From positions 1 to 14,720 of the forward strand of contig JAJQFX010000126.1 of NCBI GenBank assembly GCA_021200895.1: 14,720 bases of DNA. Reading direction: 5' to 3'. This document shows positions 1 to 7,125 of this stretch, piece after piece. The notes beneath the pieces were generated by a model. That model was not told the DNA's origin. It did no database searches and saw only the letters and a list, made by a program, of their open reading frames with translations. Position numbers and translations under genes: made by a program. The first letter of the stretch is position 1; the number at the start of each line of letters is the position of its first letter. The stretch is from Clostridiales bacterium. GTDB lineage: Bacteria; Bacillota; Clostridia; Oscillospirales; Oscillospiraceae.

Positions 1-124
1 AACTTCTCTACTTTTTATTCGGGGGAGAGGGGTCATATCATTTTAGCACATACAGGGTTTTCCTCCTCGGATAAGGAATGCTCTGTTGCGCGCCCCCTTC
101 CCCGCCCATGTTGCTTTCCGTTGC

Positions 125-154
125 TTGCCGCAACGGGGCCTTTCATGGTATCCT
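125..154 (+). promoter_or_regulatory. Putative promoter of the XRE regulator gene
   Basis: A -35-like TTGCCG (125-130) and a -10-like TATCCT (149-154) are 18 bases apart. TGG directly precedes the -10, giving an extended -10 (TGGTATCCT). A start near 161 would leave a very short leader before the AAGGAGGTG ribosome site at 167-175. The hexamers depart from consensus, so this is a moderate call. The toxin promoter near 7052-7080 has the same TGGTATCCT core. Confidence 0.4.
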
Positions 155-182
155 CTCCTCATCAGCAAGGAGGTGCTGTTTC

Positions 183-806
183 ATGTTCAGTGAAAATTTG
201 AAAGCGCTACGCAAGCAAAAGGGTATGAGCCAGGAGATGCTGGCGCAACAGCTCCATGTAGTGTGGCAGACTATCTCAAAATGGGAGAAGGGCCTGTCTG
301 TCCCCGATGCGGATATGCTGATTCGCATTGGGGAGCTGTTCGAGGTGTCCGTCTCCGACCTGCTGGGGGAGCAGCTGGAGCACGAGCCGGAGATGAACCA
401 GGTGGCCGCCCAGCTGGCCCTCCTGAACGAGCAGCTGGCCAACCGCACCCGCCGCCACCGGCGGATATGCAAGGGGGTGTTGATTGGGCTGGCCGCAGTG
501 GCAGTCCTCACCCTGGTGCTGAGTTTTGCGGGGATGGCGACGTACCGGTCGGTACCGGAAAACCTGACCACGGTGGATTTGCTCTGCACCCTGGACGGGG
601 AGGAGTACGGCTACACCATCACCTACGACCAGAACTATCAGGTGGTGGAGGCCGGCGGCGACGCCTGGCTCTTTGACCACATCGGCATGGACGAGTACAG
701 CGACGCCAACCGGCAAATTGCCCTCATCGAGGACTACTTTGACCTCCGGGGCGGTACCGTCACCGTGACGGAGCAGGAGGCCGCATCCTCCGCAGAGGCA
801 GAGTGA
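183..806 (+). CDS. XRE-family helix-turn-helix regulator with one membrane segment
   Basis: The 207-residue protein starts with an HTH_3/XRE DNA-binding domain (about residues 5-61, core MSQEMLAQQL and QTISKWEKG). A Gln/Leu-rich, probably helical linker follows (62-95). One hydrophobic segment (about 98-119) comes next, after the basic stretch RTRRHRR, so the HTH should be cytoplasmic. The C-terminal ~85 residues (from about 122) would lie outside the membrane or at its surface, and I do not recognise them. ATG 183 was chosen over an in-frame ATG at 78 because AAGGAGGTG sits 7 bases upstream and the 35 residues before it look non-coding. In relatives the recognition helix usually begins Ser-Arg-Gln-Thr; here it reads Val-Trp-Gln-Thr. 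Such proteins generally repress or activate their own or nearby genes; the target is unknown. The gene is monocistronic and convergent with ftsH. Confidence 0.9.
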   Translation: MFSENLKALRKQKGMSQEMLAQQLHVVWQTISKWEKGLSVPDADMLIRIGELFEVSVSDLLGEQLEHEPEMNQVAAQLALLNEQLANRTRRHRRICKGVLIGLAAVAVLTLVLSFAGMATYRSVPENLTTVDLLCTLDGEEYGYTITYDQNYQVVEAGGDAWLFDHIGMDEYSDANRQIALIEDYFDLRGGTVTVTEQEAASSAEAE

Positions 807-814
807 ACTACAGA

Positions 815-848
815 AATCCCCCTCCGGCGAACCCGCCGGAGGGGGATT
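815..848. terminator. Bidirectional terminator between the XRE gene and ftsH
   Basis: A 15-bp perfect stem (815-829 with 834-848) encloses the loop AACC. It begins 8 bases after the XRE stop and 17 bases beyond the ftsH stop. On the plus strand it is followed by ATTCTTGT. The outer AAT/ATT pairs give short U runs in both directions, so it probably ends transcription from both convergent genes. Confidence 0.85.
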
Positions 849-865
849 ATTCTTGTCGGTTGCAA

Positions 866-2755
866 TTATGCCTGTTCGGGCTGGGGCGCGTCCCCGCCGC
901 CCTCCAGGGCCTCCGGGGCCTGATACACCGCCTCGAAGTCCTCCCGGCTCATGGTCTCGTACTCCAGCAGGTATTCCGCCGTGGCGGTGAGTTGGGCCAT
1001 GTCCCGCTGCAAAATCTCACGGCACTGGGCGTAGGCTTTCTCGATAATAGCCCGCACCTCCCGGTCGATTTTGGCGGAGACCTCCTCGGAGTAGGGCTTG
1101 GACTGGGCCATGGAGCGGCCAATGAACACCTCGCCCTTGTCGTCATCATAGACGATGGCCCCCAACTCCTCGCTCATGCCGTACTTCGCCACCATAGAGT
1201 GGGCGATGGAGGTGGCCCGCTCTAGGTCGTTGCTGGCCCCGGTGGAGATGTCCCCCAGCACCAGCTCCTCCGCAACACGGCCGCCTAAGAGGGCCACGAT
1301 GTCCTCAAACAACTCCGTGCGGCTGACGAAGGTTTTGTCCTCCTCCGGCAGGGAGATGGTCATGCCCCCTGCCTGGCCTCTGGGGACGATGGTGATTTGA
1401 TGCACCGGGTCATGGGTGGGCAGGGCGTGCATGGCTACGGCGTGGCCTGCCTCGTGCCAGGCGGTGAGTTTTCGGGCCGCCGGGGTCACGACGCTGCTCT
1501 TCTTCTCCGGCCCGGCGATAACCTTGATGATGGAGTCCTGCAAGTCCTGCATGGTGATGAAGGGCTGATTCTTCCGGGCGGCCAGGAGGGCCCCCTCGTT
1601 CATCAGGTTCTCCAGGTCGGCCCCGGTGAAGCCGCCGGTGCCTGCCGCCAGGGTGTGGAGGTCTACGTCCTCCGCCAGGGGCTTCTTCCGGGCGTGTACC
1701 TTCAGAATATCCTCCCGCCCCCTGATGTCGGGGAGACCCACATAGATTTGCCGGTCAAACCGCCCCGGACGCAGGAGGGCGGGGTCGAGAATGTCCACCC
1801 GGTTGGTGGCCGCCATGACCACGATACCGGAGTTGCCTGCAAAGCCGTCCATCTCCACCAGCATCTGGTTCAGGGTCTGCTCCCGCTCGTCGTGGCCGCC
1901 GCCCAGACCGGCGCCCCGCTGACGGCCCACGGCGTCGATTTCGTCAATGAAGATGATAGCGGGGGCCACCTGCTTGGCCTGGTCGAACAGGTCGCGGACA
2001 CGGCTGGCGCCGACGCCCACATACATCTCCACAAAGTCGGAGCCGGAGATGGACAGGAAGGGCACCCCGGCCTCCCCCGCCACGGCTTTCGCCAGCAGGG
2101 TCTTGCCGGTACCGGGAGGGCCCACCAGCAGGATGCCCTTGGGGATGCGGGCCCCCAGGAGAGTGTACTTCTCCGAGTCCTTCAGGAAGTCCACCACCTC
2201 GGCCAGCTCCTGCTTCTCCTCCTCGGCTCCGGCCACATCGTCAAAGGACACCTTCTGCTTCATGTCCTCCTGAGAGACAGTCCTGGCTTTGCCGAAGTTG
2301 TTCAGGGGGTTTCCGCCGCCCCCGCCGCCGTTCAGGTTGGCCTGCCGCAGCAGCAGGAAGTACAGCAGCACCGCCATGACGCAGCCTCCCAGGATGCTGG
2401 GCAGCCACACCTGCCACCAGGGGGTGCCGCTGTCAGGGAGGTAGCTGTAACTGGCGAGGATGCCTGCCTCTGCCTGCTCCTCGATGAGGTCGTTCAGGTC
2501 GCTGTAAAACAGCTCGGTGCTGGCCACCTGGCAGACCGCCGTGGTGCTGTCCTGGTACGCCTCCCGGAGGCTCAGGGTGACAGTGCCATCCCGCACGGAG
2601 AAGGACGCCACCTGCTCCTCCTGGAACAGCGTCACCATCTGGCTATAGGTCACCTCTGCGGTGGTGCCGGCGCTGTTGGAGGAGGTGTACAGGAACATCA
2701 CCAGGGCCACCAGGGCTACATACATGAAAATGGTCGTAATCGTTCTCTTGTTCAA
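866..2755 (-). CDS. ftsH: ATP-dependent zinc metalloprotease FtsH
   Basis: This 629-residue membrane AAA+ protease degrades misassembled membrane proteins and selected regulators as a hexamer. An N-terminal membrane helix (about 7-23) is followed by an external domain, a second helix (about 116-136) and a Gly-rich linker (NGGGGGGN, 142-149). The AAA module has Walker A GPPGTGKT (212-219), Walker B IIFIDEID (267-274) and a second region of homology ending RPGRFDRQI. The peptidase has HEAGH (434-438); the acidic third zinc ligand is probably D510 in GASNDLE. Length is normal. The start is TTG at 2755: GGAG (2766-2769) lies 10 bases upstream and the resulting N terminus MNKRTITTIF matches the family. 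The next ATG (codon 11) would cut into the first helix. It is last in the dnaB-tilS-membrane protein-hpt-ftsH run, 87 bases after hpt; tilS-hpt-ftsH is a classical Firmicutes order. Confidence 0.97.
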   Translation of the reverse strand: MNKRTITTIFMYVALVALVMFLYTSSNSAGTTAEVTYSQMVTLFQEEQVASFSVRDGTVTLSLREAYQDSTTAVCQVASTELFYSDLNDLIEEQAEAGILASYSYLPDSGTPWWQVWLPSILGGCVMAVLLYFLLLRQANLNGGGGGGNPLNNFGKARTVSQEDMKQKVSFDDVAGAEEEKQELAEVVDFLKDSEKYTLLGARIPKGILLVGPPGTGKTLLAKAVAGEAGVPFLSISGSDFVEMYVGVGASRVRDLFDQAKQVAPAIIFIDEIDAVGRQRGAGLGGGHDEREQTLNQMLVEMDGFAGNSGIVVMAATNRVDILDPALLRPGRFDRQIYVGLPDIRGREDILKVHARKKPLAEDVDLHTLAAGTGGFTGADLENLMNEGALLAARKNQPFITMQDLQDSIIKVIAGPEKKSSVVTPAARKLTAWHEAGHAVAMHALPTHDPVHQITIVPRGQAGGMTISLPEEDKTFVSRTELFEDIVALLGGRVAEELVLGDISTGASNDLERATSIAHSMVAKYGMSEELGAIVYDDDKGEVFIGRSMAQSKPYSEEVSAKIDREVRAIIEKAYAQCREILQRDMAQLTATAEYLLEYETMSREDFEAVYQAPEALEGGGDAPQPEQA

Positions 2756-2792
2756 ATGCTTTGTTCTCCAATCTGCCGCAAGGAAGGAACAT

Positions 2793-2826
2793 CAGGCGCG
2801 TCCGTGCGGCCGACCCGCCGCGCCTG
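2793..2826 (-). other. GC-rich hairpin in the hpt-ftsH gap
   Basis: The gap contains a perfect 8-bp inverted repeat (CAGGCGCG at 2793-2800 with CGCGCCTG at 2819-2826) around an 18-base loop. There is no U run on the downstream (minus) side, so it does not look like an intrinsic terminator. It could be an RNA processing or stabilising hairpin between hpt and ftsH, or chance in GC-rich DNA. Confidence 0.35.
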
Positions 2827-2842
2827 GGAGGTTTGCGGGCGG

Positions 2843-3391
2843 TCAGCCGCCGTAGACCTCCGGTTTCAGGATGCCGATATAGGGTAAATTCCGATACTTC
2901 TGGTCATAGTCCAGGCCGTAGCCCACCACGAAAGCATCGGGTACGGTGAATCCCGCATAGTCGGCGGTGATGGGTTTCGTCCGGCGCTCCGGCTTGTCCA
3001 GCAGCGTGCAAATAGAGACGGAGGCCGCCTTCCGCAGCTTCAGCAGGTCCATCAGGTAGTACAGGGTGTTGCCGGAGTCCAGAATGTCCTCCACCACGAT
3101 GACGTGGTACCCCTCCAAATCCATGGAGATGTCCTTCTTGATTTCCACCTGCCCGGAGGATTTGGTGCCCCCGCCGTAGGAGGAGACGGAGAGGAAGTCC
3201 ACCAGACAGGGCAGGTCGATGGCCCGGCTCAAATCCGCCATGAAGATATAGCTGCCCCGCAGGACGCTGAGGAGGAGCAGCTTGTCCTTCCCCTGGAAGT
3301 CCCGGGTGATTTCCGCCCCAAGAGCCTGCACCCGGCTGCGGAGCTGTTCCTCGGTGAACAGCACCTGTTCAATGTCTTGTTCCATACCCAT
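2843..3391 (-). CDS. hpt: Hypoxanthine(-guanine) phosphoribosyltransferase
   Basis: The 182-residue cytoplasmic enzyme transfers ribose-5-phosphate from PRPP to hypoxanthine (and probably guanine) for purine salvage. Visible family marks are the pyrophosphate loop LRGSYIF (44-50), the flexible-loop start SSYGGGTKSSG (70-80), the PRPP-binding motif VVEDILDSGNTL (99-110, acidic pair E101-D102), LDK (131-133) and the C-terminal base-binding part FVVGYGLDYDQKYRNLPYIG. Length is normal. ATG 3391 has an AAGAAGG ribosome site 8 bases upstream; a second ATG two codons in is possible. It lies between tilS and ftsH, as in Bacillus, but here one membrane-protein gene separates it from tilS (27-base gap). 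Confidence 0.95.
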   Translation of the reverse strand: MGMEQDIEQVLFTEEQLRSRVQALGAEITRDFQGKDKLLLLSVLRGSYIFMADLSRAIDLPCLVDFLSVSSYGGGTKSSGQVEIKKDISMDLEGYHVIVVEDILDSGNTLYYLMDLLKLRKAASVSICTLLDKPERRTKPITADYAGFTVPDAFVVGYGLDYDQKYRNLPYIGILKPEVYGG

Positions 3392-3418
3392 TGTGATGGC
3401 CTTCTTTCTGTTTTATCA

Positions 3419-3961
3419 TTAAAAATGATTTTTCGTTTTTGGCAGTTTCCCTGCCCGGAGCAAATCCTGTTCCAGCTGGGTATAGTTCTCGCAGGTCCAA
3501 TCCACGGTTGCGACCTTTTTGCCGTCCTGCCAAAGGACGATTCTGGAGGAAACGCCCATTCTGGTGTTCTTTTCTTGCCGCACAGCGGTCACATCGCGGA
3601 GGGACAGCCGCCGCTCTTTCCGGAGCAGTCGGTGTATCGTGACGGCATCGCCGTCCACGGTGATGCGCCAGCGGGAGGCCCAGACCACCACCAGCAGCCC
3701 GACACCGGCGCACGCCAGGGCAAAGATGAAATGCCCGGCAGTCAGGCCGCTGACACCGTTCAGATAGAAAATCCCCCACAGCACAAAGAGCACAATCCCC
3801 ATCCAGAACAGCACCGAATAGGCGGCAGTCAGGGCAGATGGGACCCGGATGACGTAGTGAGAGCAGTTCTGCCCCTTCGGCGGGTCGTCCTTCCTGTGCA
3901 GATGGTGAATCACGAGGTAAATCACCGTCATCGTCACGGCAGACGCTATCATCTGAATCAT
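3419..3961 (-). CDS. Small membrane protein with C-terminal PH-like domain, function unknown
   Basis: The 180-residue protein has three likely membrane helices (about 4-20, 46-67, 76-95). A short basic loop with His/Lys/Arg (about 19-25) follows the first. The C-terminal soluble part (about 97-170) begins SRWRITVDGDAVTIHR and continues with alternating strands and a final helix (YTQLEQDLLRA). This resembles bacterial PH-like domains that follow membrane helices, such as DUF6560-type proteins; the family assignment is from memory and tentative. ATG 3961 has CGGAGG 8 bases upstream. It sits 57 bases after tilS and 27 bases before hpt on the same strand, so it is probably co-transcribed. This gene is not part of the usual tilS-hpt-ftsH trio. 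No catalytic motif is visible. Confidence 0.8.
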   Translation of the reverse strand: MIQMIASAVTMTVIYLVIHHLHRKDDPPKGQNCSHYVIRVPSALTAAYSVLFWMGIVLFVLWGIFYLNGVSGLTAGHFIFALACAGVGLLVVVWASRWRITVDGDAVTIHRLLRKERRLSLRDVTAVRQEKNTRMGVSSRIVLWQDGKKVATVDWTCENYTQLEQDLLRAGKLPKTKNHF

Positions 3962-4018
3962 ATCGGCTTCCTCCGTGTGATTACAATTTGGAATCTTGCG
4001 AGGAAAAATTGCGTTTTG

Positions 4019-5353
4019 TTATCGCCGTTCCGTGACAATGTGCAGCGCTTCCTCCCCCGGCTGGGGCAGGAAGGCGCAGTCCGCCCCGAAGGAGCACAGC
4101 GCCGCCACCCGCTCCCTGGAGAGGAACACCGGCAGGAAGTCCCGCTCCCCCTGGGGTACCTTGCTGTCAATCAGCAGCTTCTTCACCGTTTTCCGGCTTC
4201 GGGCAGGGAGGGTGATGGCGTCCCCGGACTGTCGGGGGCGGAGGGTGTAGTCTCCCGGCTGCAAATAGAAGGAGTGGGGCTGGTTGAACTTTCCCTCCGG
4301 GCAGGGCTCCAGGGTGCAAGTCACCCGCCAGCGGGGGGTATCCGTCACGCCGGGGACGGACAGGGGCACAGGGAGGAACGGCTCGTCCGTCTCCACCGTC
4401 AGCTCCAGCCTGTCATAGTTCCGCCGGGCGGTAAGGCCACCGGGCAGCGGGACGAAGCCGGAGGGCCGCCCGCTCCTGCAAAGCTGTAAAATTTGGCTGC
4501 GCTGGCTGGCAGTCAGCACTACCTCCGGCGCTGCCTTTGCTGCCAGCTGCTGCAGGGCCCGATTGGACAGGGGCAGAGGTGCATTTATCAGCGTTGCCAC
4601 CGGAATGGCATAGCCTCCCGGTACAGCTGCGGCCTGGGCGGTCAGCGCCGCCGCCTGCCCCTCCAGATAGGCGTTGTCCGCCCGGAGGGTGGCCGCGCTG
4701 CGGCCCAGGGTTTCCGCCGCGTTTGACCAGCGGGTCTCCAGCAGGGGGAACACCTCATGCCGGAGGAAGTTTCGGGTATAGGCGGTGTCCCGGTTCGTCT
4801 CGTCCTCCACATGGGGGATACCGTGGGAAGCGTTGTAGGCTTCGATTTCCTTGCGGGAAGTGGTCAGGAGCGGGCGTACCAGATTCCCCCGCCGTGGGGC
4901 GATACCCCCCAGCCCATTCAGGCCGCTGCCCCGGAGCAGGTGGAGCAAAATCGTCTCCCCGTTGTCCTCGGCGTTGTGGGCGGTGGCGATGCGCTGGGCG
5001 CAGCACTTCTCTGCTGTCTCCCGAAGGAAGGCGTAGCGGTAGTTTCGGGCAGTCTCCTCCAGCCCCCGGCCCTCCGCTGCGGCCAGGGCGGGGATGTCCG
5101 CCCCGCCGATGTGAAGGGGAACGCCGTGGGATTGGCACCAGTTCTCCACGAAGGCGCAGTCCCGGCGGGAGGTTTCCCGGATGTGATGGTCAAAGTGGGC
5201 GGCTTCCACGGTGAAGCCGTACTGTTCCCCCGCCTCCAGCAGCAGGGAGAGAAGGCACACACTGTCCACCCCGCCGGACACCGCCGCCAGGACTTTCCCG
5301 CCCCTGGGGGGCAGCAGGCTTTCCTCCCGGCACAGCTTCCAAAATCCCTCCAT
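4019..5353 (-). CDS. tilS: tRNA(Ile)-lysidine synthetase TilS
   Basis: The enzyme adds lysine to C34 of the CAU-anticodon isoleucine tRNA, so that it reads AUA and is charged with Ile. The 444-residue protein has the N-type ATP pyrophosphatase P-loop SGGVDS (26-31), followed by AHFDHHIRE, the HNAEDNGET segment and LRHEVFPLLE. The C-terminal TilS_C domain begins LRPRQSGDAITLPARSRKTVKKLLID and includes VPQGERDFLPV. Two adjacent ATGs (5356 and 5353) overlap the dnaB stop. The GGAG at 5359-5362 leaves 5 bases to ATG 5353 but only 2 to 5356, so I chose 5353. Overlap with dnaB implies translational coupling. Longer in-frame extension to 5410 lies inside dnaB and is not credible. Confidence 0.95.
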   Translation of the reverse strand: MEGFWKLCREESLLPPRGGKVLAAVSGGVDSVCLLSLLLEAGEQYGFTVEAAHFDHHIRETSRRDCAFVENWCQSHGVPLHIGGADIPALAAAEGRGLEETARNYRYAFLRETAEKCCAQRIATAHNAEDNGETILLHLLRGSGLNGLGGIAPRRGNLVRPLLTTSRKEIEAYNASHGIPHVEDETNRDTAYTRNFLRHEVFPLLETRWSNAAETLGRSAATLRADNAYLEGQAAALTAQAAAVPGGYAIPVATLINAPLPLSNRALQQLAAKAAPEVVLTASQRSQILQLCRSGRPSGFVPLPGGLTARRNYDRLELTVETDEPFLPVPLSVPGVTDTPRWRVTCTLEPCPEGKFNQPHSFYLQPGDYTLRPRQSGDAITLPARSRKTVKKLLIDSKVPQGERDFLPVFLSRERVAALCSFGADCAFLPQPGEEALHIVTERR

Positions 5354-6711
5354 CATTGCTCCTGATGGAAGGTGTCCCGCCCGGAGAAGGTGGTAAACTC
5401 TGGCAGCCATTGGACGATGACCTTGCCTGTCTCGCCGTGGCGGTTCTTCGCCACGATTAACTCCGCCTCGTTCTTGTGGTCGGAGTCCTCATTATAATAA
5501 TCGTCCCGGTAGATGAACATGACGATGTCCGCGTCCTGCTCGATGGCGCCGGACTCCCGCAGGTCGGACAGCATGGGCCGCTTGTCCTGTCGGCTCTCGT
5601 TGGCACGGGACAGCTGGGACAGGCACAGCACCGGCACGTTCAGCTCCTTCGCCATGATTTTCAGGGCGCGGGAGATGTCGCTGACCGCCTGCTGGCGGCT
5701 CTCCCCGGCGTAGCTCTTGCCTCCGGCGGACTGCATCAGCTGGAGGTAGTCCACGCAGACCAGCCCCAAGTCCTTCACCCTTCGGCACTTGGCCAGCATA
5801 TCGGTGACGGTGAGGGAGGGATTGTCGTCAATCAAAATATTGGTCTGGCTCAGCACCGAGGCGGCGTTGGCCACGTCCACCCAGTCCTGCTCCTCCAGGT
5901 TGCCGGTGACCAGTTTCTTGTTGTCGATCAGCGCCTCGTTGGACAGCAGCCGCATAGCCAGCTGCTCCCGGCTCATTTCCAGGGAAAAGTAGACCACGCT
6001 CTTCTTCGTATCCTTCCCCGCCGTCAGCAGGATGTTCAGCGCCAGGGAGGTCTTGCCCATGCCGGGCCGGGCGGCCAGCAGGATCAGGTCGGAGTTGTTC
6101 AGGCCGGAAATTTGCCGGTCCAGGTCGGTGAGGCCGGTGCTGATGCCGGGAATGTCGCTGTCACTGGCGGCCAGCTCCTCCAGGCGGGTATACACGTTGT
6201 CAATGGCCTCGGAGATGTGAATCAGGCCCCGGCTGGCCCGGCCCTGGCGGATGTCATAGATGCGCTGCTCCGCCACCTCCAGAATGTCCTGGGCGGAACC
6301 CTCGTTGCGCTGCACCATGCCGGTGATGTCCGCCGCCGTGTCCCCAATGCGGCGGAGCAGGCTCTTGTCCTGGACGATGGCGATATACTCCCCCACGTTG
6401 GCGGCGGTGGGGGTGATGTCCAGCAGCTGGAGGACGTAGTTCCGGGTGGTGTTCTCCTGATAGTACCCGTCGATGCGCATTTGCTCCAGCACCGTCACCG
6501 CGTCGATTTTCTGGGACAGGTTGAACATCTTGTTGATGGTGGTGAACAGCTCCACGTTTTCCTTCTGATAGAAGTCGTCCTTGCTGAGGGCCTCCATCAC
6601 CTGGGGAATACAGCGGCTGTCAATGAGCATACTGCCCAGGACGGATTGCTCCGCCTCCAGGGAGTGGGGCACCTGGCGGTAGAGCAGGTCTTCGTTGTTC
6701 AGTTCCGGCAT
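5353..6711 (-). CDS. dnaB: Replicative DNA helicase DnaB
   Basis: The hexameric fork helicase (called DnaC in Bacillus) is 452 residues, a normal length. The N-terminal domain (about 10-115, PHSLEAEQSVLGSMLID) packs with primase. The RecA-like domain carries Walker A ARPGMGKTS (214-222), YFSLEMS (241-247), the Walker B-like VCVDYLQLM (318-326), LSQLSRANESR (364-374), SGAIEQDADIV and NRHGETG near the C terminus. ATG 6711 is preceded by AAGGGAGG with 6 bases spacing. The in-frame ATG at 6759 lies in the promoter region and was rejected. It heads the minus-strand run; its stop overlaps the tilS start. rplI and gdpP lie upstream as in other Firmicutes, but the dnaB-rplI junction is interrupted by the repeat island. 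Confidence 0.96.
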   Translation of the reverse strand: MPELNNEDLLYRQVPHSLEAEQSVLGSMLIDSRCIPQVMEALSKDDFYQKENVELFTTINKMFNLSQKIDAVTVLEQMRIDGYYQENTTRNYVLQLLDITPTAANVGEYIAIVQDKSLLRRIGDTAADITGMVQRNEGSAQDILEVAEQRIYDIRQGRASRGLIHISEAIDNVYTRLEELAASDSDIPGISTGLTDLDRQISGLNNSDLILLAARPGMGKTSLALNILLTAGKDTKKSVVYFSLEMSREQLAMRLLSNEALIDNKKLVTGNLEEQDWVDVANAASVLSQTNILIDDNPSLTVTDMLAKCRRVKDLGLVCVDYLQLMQSAGGKSYAGESRQQAVSDISRALKIMAKELNVPVLCLSQLSRANESRQDKRPMLSDLRESGAIEQDADIVMFIYRDDYYNEDSDHKNEAELIVAKNRHGETGKVIVQWLPEFTTFSGRDTFHQEQ

Positions 6712-6764
6712 AGTGCGCCTCCCTTGGGTTGCCCATGAATGTATTTGAAATTTTGTCAAATCCC

Positions 6765-6793
6765 ATTATAGCAAACCCTGCTTTGGAAAGCAA
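6765..6793 (-). promoter_or_regulatory. Promoter of dnaB
   Basis: On the minus strand TTGCTT (6788-6793) and a perfect TATAAT (6765-6770) are 17 bases apart. Transcription would start near 6758, about 47 bases before the dnaB ATG. This lets the dnaB-tilS-hpt-ftsH run be expressed independently of gdpP-rplI. The -35 overlaps the ribosome site of the small plus-strand reading frame at 6797. Confidence 0.7.
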
Positions 6794-6796
6794 GCA

Positions 6797-6862
6797 ATGT
6801 GTTTGTTTTCCTCTGGATTTTGCTTGTGCAAAGTATTTGTTGATTGCAAAAAAAAGAAGTAA
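6797..6862 (+). pseudogene. Possible degenerate short peptide of repeat A (toxin remnant)
   Basis: A 21-codon frame runs from ATG 6797 to the TAA inside the left arm of the repeat-A hairpin, exactly where the toxin of repeat B also stops. GGAAAG lies 6 bases before the ATG. The peptide begins MCLFSSGF, contains four cysteines and ends KKKK, like the KKK tail of the repeat-B toxin. Its middle is interrupted by Lys and Asp, so it does not form a clear membrane helix. It may be a decayed or diverged toxin, or chance. Confidence 0.3.
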
Positions 6863-6891
6863 CCGCCCTGGCTCAATAGTGCGGTTACTTC
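6848..6891 (-). terminator. Intrinsic terminator of antisense RNA A
   Basis: An 11-bp stem (GAAGTAACCGC at 6856-6866 with its complement at 6881-6891) with a 14-base loop is followed on the minus strand by eight T (6855-6848). This is a strong minus-strand terminator. On the plus strand nothing U-rich follows. Confidence 0.85.
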
Positions 6892-6938
6892 GGTAATCCA
6901 TCCAGGGGGCCAAACCGTTGCCGGACAGCGCCCTTGTT
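6848..6938 (-). ncRNA. Putative antisense (antitoxin-like) RNA A
   Basis: A consensus promoter (6945-6973) and a U-tract terminator bound a roughly 90-nt minus-strand RNA with no reading frame. Its 5' half can fold into GGGCGCT/GGCCCCC (one C-C mismatch, terminal U-G) around CCG-GCAA-CGG, a GNRA tetraloop; the 3' half is the terminator hairpin. It is a paralogue of RNA B, which overlaps the 3' end of a toxin-like gene. Here the overlapped plus-strand frame is doubtful, so this may be an orphan antitoxin or one acting on the repeat-B mRNA in trans. Ends are predicted, not measured. Confidence 0.65.
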
Positions 6939-6973
6939 AAGTTTATTATATATCCATCAAAGGATTTTGTCAA
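6851..6973. repeat. Direct repeat A (RNA module)
   Basis: This segment is repeated at 7245-7368 in the same orientation with about 85% identity by eye. The promoter hexamers, the AGCGCCCTTGTTAAG block and the hairpin arms are the best conserved. Differences concentrate in the terminator loop and in the stretch between the two stem-loops. The repeated unit is a complete RNA gene (promoter, RNA, terminator). Confidence 0.85.
6945..6973 (-). promoter_or_regulatory. Consensus promoter of antisense RNA A
   Basis: On the minus strand TTGACA (6968-6973) and TATAAT (6945-6950) are separated by exactly 17 bases: a perfect sigma-A consensus. Expected start is near 6938. This is the strength expected for an antitoxin RNA promoter. 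Confidence 0.85.
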
Positions 6974-7051
6974 CATTTCGGCCAGTGTTCTCTCCGCAAA
7001 AATTATCGCCGGAGAGGTTCTTCGCGTGGCGAAAAACTACGGTCGAAGCCC

Positions 7052-7080
7052 TTGCCCTTTGGCGAAAAATGTGGTATCCT
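7052..7080 (+). promoter_or_regulatory. Putative promoter of the toxin-like gene
   Basis: TTGCCC (7052-7057) and TATCCT (7075-7080) are 17 bases apart with TGG before the -10 (extended -10). The predicted start near 7087 gives an ~86-base leader ahead of the peptide. Sequence between repeat A and this promoter (6974-7051) has one 7-bp hairpin (CTCTCCG/CGGAGAG) but no gene that I can see. Confidence 0.5.
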
Positions 7081-7125
7081 GTCAATGGCGCTGTCCAATA
7101 CGGTGGCGGTTGGCTCCCTCTACGG

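Noticed and set aside
1..77. Possible minus-strand signals at the left edge (GAGGAGG and an extended -10 TGCTAAAAT)
   Set aside because: The ribosome-like site is followed by ATG-TGC-TAA only, and no -35 is visible, so no gene or promoter can be supported within the window.
1397..2887. Long plus-strand frame of 496 codons opposite ftsH
   Set aside because: It is a GC-driven shadow of ftsH, Gly/His/Val-rich without domain motifs; ftsH motifs on the other strand are unambiguous. The same holds for long frames opposite dnaB, gdpP, tilS and ppdK.
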